Positions 5,321 through 7,096 of a stretch of DNA of 7,096 nucleotides are shown piece after piece. The stretch is from contig JBBCIV010000108.1 in NCBI GenBank assembly GCA_037189665.1, positions 1 to 7,096 of the forward strand, in the 5' to 3' direction. Below the pieces are notes generated by a model that was not told the DNA's origin, searched no databases, and was given only the letters and a program-made list of their open reading frames with translations. The translations under genes and the position numbers were made by a program. Position 1 is the first letter of the stretch. Each line of letters starts with the position of its first letter. Source of the stretch: BPJO01 sp037189665 (GTDB lineage Bacteria > Planctomycetota > Phycisphaerae > Tepidisphaerales > Tepidisphaeraceae).

Positions 5321-5358
5321 GCTTCCGCTCCCGCGCGAATGACTCACGTGCGCTCAGC

Positions 5359-5940
5359 TCAGCGGTTGGTCGCCACCTCGTAGATGTCGCCCCAGACGAT
5401 CGTGCGATCGACCTTGGTGAGCGTGAAATCGACGAGGAAGTAGCTGGTCTCGCGGTTGGGCAATTCGGCGAGCTTGGCGGAGAGGAAGTAGTCGGGCTGC
5501 ACGTTCTTGCTCGGCCCGCCGCCGACGCCACCTTGCCCGAAGCGGTCGCCGGTCTGCTCGAGTTCACGGGCGCGGAGCTCGTTGAACTTCTGGAGGTTCT
5601 CGATCAACTGCACCCGGCCCTGGCCGCTCTGGATGAGCCTGCTGCGCAGGCGGGTGAGGAACATGTCGAAGTTCTGCCGCTGTGTGACCGACAGGTTCTC
5701 GACACGATCGACGACGATGGTCCACTGCGTATGCGACGCGTTGAGCGCCGGCAGCGACAACAGCGACGCCGCCATCTTGTCGCTGGCGCCGATCACGTCC
5801 TTGCCCTGCAGCCCGCGGCCGTCGTCGGACAGCTCGTCCACGCCGGGGCGCACGCGACCCATCCGGTCGGTCTTCTTCGAACAGGCAAACCCGCCCATCG
5901 CAACGGCGAACGTCAATGCGAACGTCAAAACCAGTTTCAC
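5359..5940 (-). CDS. LpoB-like exported protein/lipoprotein (copy A)
   Basis: The 193-residue exported protein starts with a signal peptide (MKLVLTFALTFAVAMGGFAC). Cys20 follows G-F-A, which is again not a textbook lipobox. The mature part has the LpoB layout: a helix DKMAASLLSL (54-63); strand WTIVVDRVENL (73-83); helix NFDMFLTRLRSRLIQ (90-104); VQLIENL (110-116); a Gly-rich loop (132-144); QPDYFLSAKLAEL (148-160); and a closing hairpin DFTLTKVDRTIVWGDIYEVA (171-190). It is therefore a diverged paralogue of copy B next door and probably arose by tandem duplication. The start is GTG at 5940, strongly supported by AAGGAG (5953-5948) 7 nt upstream. It is the first gene of the probable envelope operon, 87 bp after the ClC gene. 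A role as an activator of a peptidoglycan synthase is only suggested by family; the partner is unknown. Confidence 0.82.
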   Translation of the reverse strand: MKLVLTFALTFAVAMGGFACSKKTDRMGRVRPGVDELSDDGRGLQGKDVIGASDKMAASLLSLPALNASHTQWTIVVDRVENLSVTQRQNFDMFLTRLRSRLIQSGQGRVQLIENLQKFNELRARELEQTGDRFGQGGVGGGPSKNVQPDYFLSAKLAELPNRETSYFLVDFTLTKVDRTIVWGDIYEVATNR

Positions 5941-5947
5941 GGTCGTT

Positions 5948-5953
5948 CTCCTT
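5948..5953 (-). promoter_or_regulatory. Shine-Dalgarno AAGGAG that fixes a GTG start
   Basis: AAGGAG on the minus strand ends 7 nt before the GTG at 5940-5938. It is the strongest ribosome-binding site on the minus strand of the window and decides the GTG start of LpoB-like copy A. Confidence 0.8.
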
Positions 5954-5968
5954 CTTTCGATTCAATAT

Positions 5969-5985
5969 CGGCAGGATACCCGCCG
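5969..5985 (-). other. Small hairpin between the ClC gene and the envelope operon
   Basis: On the minus strand CGGCGGG and CCTGCCG pair (one G-T wobble) around TAT. The hairpin sits 43 nt after the ClC stop and 28 nt before the GTG start of the next gene. No T-run follows on the minus strand, so termination is not shown. It may be a processing or leader structure. I see no convincing promoter in this 87-bp gap. Confidence 0.3.
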
Positions 5986-6027
5986 TACTCGATAGACACA
6001 CGTGCGAACGGAAGGTTAACTCGCGGT

Positions 6028-7096
6028 TCAGGCGTCCCGCAGCCGCTTTTGATACTGTTTCATCAGCGAATCGCGGGTGACGATGCCGATCGTGCGGTTC
6101 GGGTCTGAGTCCAGGCCCACCGGCAGGGCCTCGATATCGTGCTGCACGAACTTCTCAAACAGGTCGGCCAGATTGTCGGTGTGGCGAACCGGGCGAACGT
6201 CCGTTCGCATCACTTCGCCGACCGTCAGCAGTGGGATCGCCTCGTCGTCCAGCAGCACCTGGCGAATCTCGGTGCCGGTGAGCAGGCCGGCGTAGTTGCC
6301 CTTCGGATCGGTGACGACGAAGTGAACGCGATTGGTCTCCGACGACAGGTCCAGCGCCCGGCGGATAGGGTCGGCGGCGCGGAGGGGGAGGATCGGCAGA
6401 AGGGGGAGTTGATCGATCGCGAACTTCCGCAGCACCGACATGTCCGCCGTCTCAGGGGCGAGCCCGCGTTGCCGAAGCGTGGTGGTGTAGACGCTGTCGG
6501 GGAAGATCAGACGCGCCATCCCGTGCGAGACGACGACGGTCAGCATCGCTGGCACGATCACGCCCGGGCTCTGCGTCAGCTCGAACACGATCAGGATCGA
6601 CGCCAGCGGCGCGTGCACCACCGCCGCCAGCACCGCGCCCATGCCGACCAGCGCCATCGCTTCGGGCAGGGCGTTGCTGACGCCCATCGCGCGGAGGACG
6701 ATGCCGACGAGCAACCCGCTGGTCGCGCCCAGCACCAGCGACGGCGCGATCACCCCGCCCGACCCGCCCGAGCACAGCGTCACCGCCGTGCCGATGAGCT
6801 TGAGCGCGATGAGGGCGATCAGCAGCGCGACGGTCATCGTCGTGTCGATGCCCATCGCGAACGTGCCCTGGAGGATTGACTGGATCACGCCGTACCCGTC
6901 GCTGTAGAACGCCGGCATGGGGTATTGTTCAAACGGGATCGGCTTGGGCTGGTGCAGCAGGTGGGAGAACGCGATCACGTAGAGGACGCCCATCAGCCCC
7001 AGGATTGCACCGCCGACCATCCGGCGGGCGGCGCCGAGGACTTTCAGCGGCGCAAACGCGCGTTCGCCGACGAGCATCAGCTTGGTCTGCATCACG
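6028..7096 (-). CDS. ClC-family chloride channel/transporter with two CBS domains (5' part outside window)
   Basis: Only the C-terminal 355 residues are seen; the frame stays open to the window edge. ClC proteins are homodimeric inner-membrane chloride channels or Cl-/H+ exchangers. Visible helices include about 27-47 and 86-107. The third ClC signature, GSGGSGGVIAPSLVLGA (110-124 region), matches the GxFxP anion-binding motif with Ile in place of the central Phe. Next are the helix pair GMGAVLAAVVHAPLASILIVFELT (151-174) and SVYTTTLRQRG (201-211), a conserved element around the inner-gate tyrosine. The soluble tail holds two CBS domains (about 234-290 and 294-350), which in this family bind adenine nucleotides and modulate gating. 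The selectivity GSGIP and gating-glutamate GREGP motifs should lie upstream, outside the window. The TGA stop lies 87 bp before LpoB-like copy A, so cotranscription with the envelope operon is possible. Confidence 0.93.
   Translation of the reverse strand, partial: VMQTKLMLVGERAFAPLKVLGAARRMVGGAILGLMGVLYVIAFSHLLHQPKPIPFEQYPMPAFYSDGYGVIQSILQGTFAMGIDTTMTVALLIALIALKLIGTAVTLCSGGSGGVIAPSLVLGATSGLLVGIVLRAMGVSNALPEAMALVGMGAVLAAVVHAPLASILIVFELTQSPGVIVPAMLTVVVSHGMARLIFPDSVYTTTLRQRGLAPETADMSVLRKFAIDQLPLLPILPLRAADPIRRALDLSSETNRVHFVVTDPKGNYAGLLTGTEIRQVLLDDEAIPLLTVGEVMRTDVRPVRHTDNLADLFEKFVQHDIEALPVGLDSDPNRTIGIVTRDSLMKQYQKRLRDA

Noticed and set aside
4752..5567. Upstream extension of the TPR lipoprotein frame
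   Set aside because: The extension translates to Ser/Arg/Pro-rich text overlapping both LpoB-like genes in another frame. The lipoprotein signal region begins near 4751.
6139..6879. A 246-residue plus-strand open frame opposite the ClC gene
   Set aside because: It translates to Arg/His/Asp/Gln-rich low-complexity sequence, while the minus strand encodes clear ClC and CBS motifs.

Overview
The window is GC-rich, gene-dense bacterial DNA. It holds eight protein genes, seven on the minus strand and one on the plus strand, with no RNA gene, insertion sequence or CRISPR array. Gene content (a COG3014-like TPR lipoprotein next to LpoB-like lipoproteins, and a DUF4926-like protein) and the style of the repeats suggest a Planctomycetota-type bacterium, perhaps a Phycisphaerae relative. 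That placement is an inference and was not searched.

Layout. Positions 1-48 are a strong 15-bp-arm palindrome lying beyond the 3' end of an NADPH-dependent FMN reductase gene (103-642, minus), with a candidate intrinsic terminator in between. Next comes mutY (762-1835, minus), the adenine glycosylase of the 8-oxoguanine repair system. It appears to start leaderless at a GTG directly behind a perfect TATAAT. A DUF4926-like small protein (1975-2223, plus) is divergent from mutY and convergent with the gene that follows. From 5940 down to 2244, five minus-strand genes sit only 11-38 bp apart and look like one operon: LpoB-like lipoprotein A, LpoB-like lipoprotein B, a COG3014-like TPR lipoprotein, ogt (O6-alkylguanine DNA methyltransferase), and a one-helix membrane-anchored protein with a possible PsbP/DcrB-like domain. 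Upstream of these is the C-terminal part of a ClC-family chloride channel/transporter with two CBS domains (6028 to the window edge). Its 5' part is outside the window.

The first three operon genes form an envelope lipoprotein module resembling the LpoB/COG3014 neighbourhood of proteobacteria. Their partners here are unknown. ogt and mutY are both DNA-repair genes but lie in separate transcription units.

The most unusual signal is palindromic or repeat DNA inside reading frames. A 107-bp composite element bounded by 11-bp inverted repeats supplies the start codon and about 33 codons of the TPR lipoprotein, including part of its signal peptide. A 12-bp-arm, AT-rich palindrome is embedded in frame in the MutY C-terminal domain. 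A cluster of nested inverted repeats coincides with extra residues in the Ogt inter-domain linker. Together these suggest a genome in which small palindromic elements are tolerated in, and recruited into, coding sequence.
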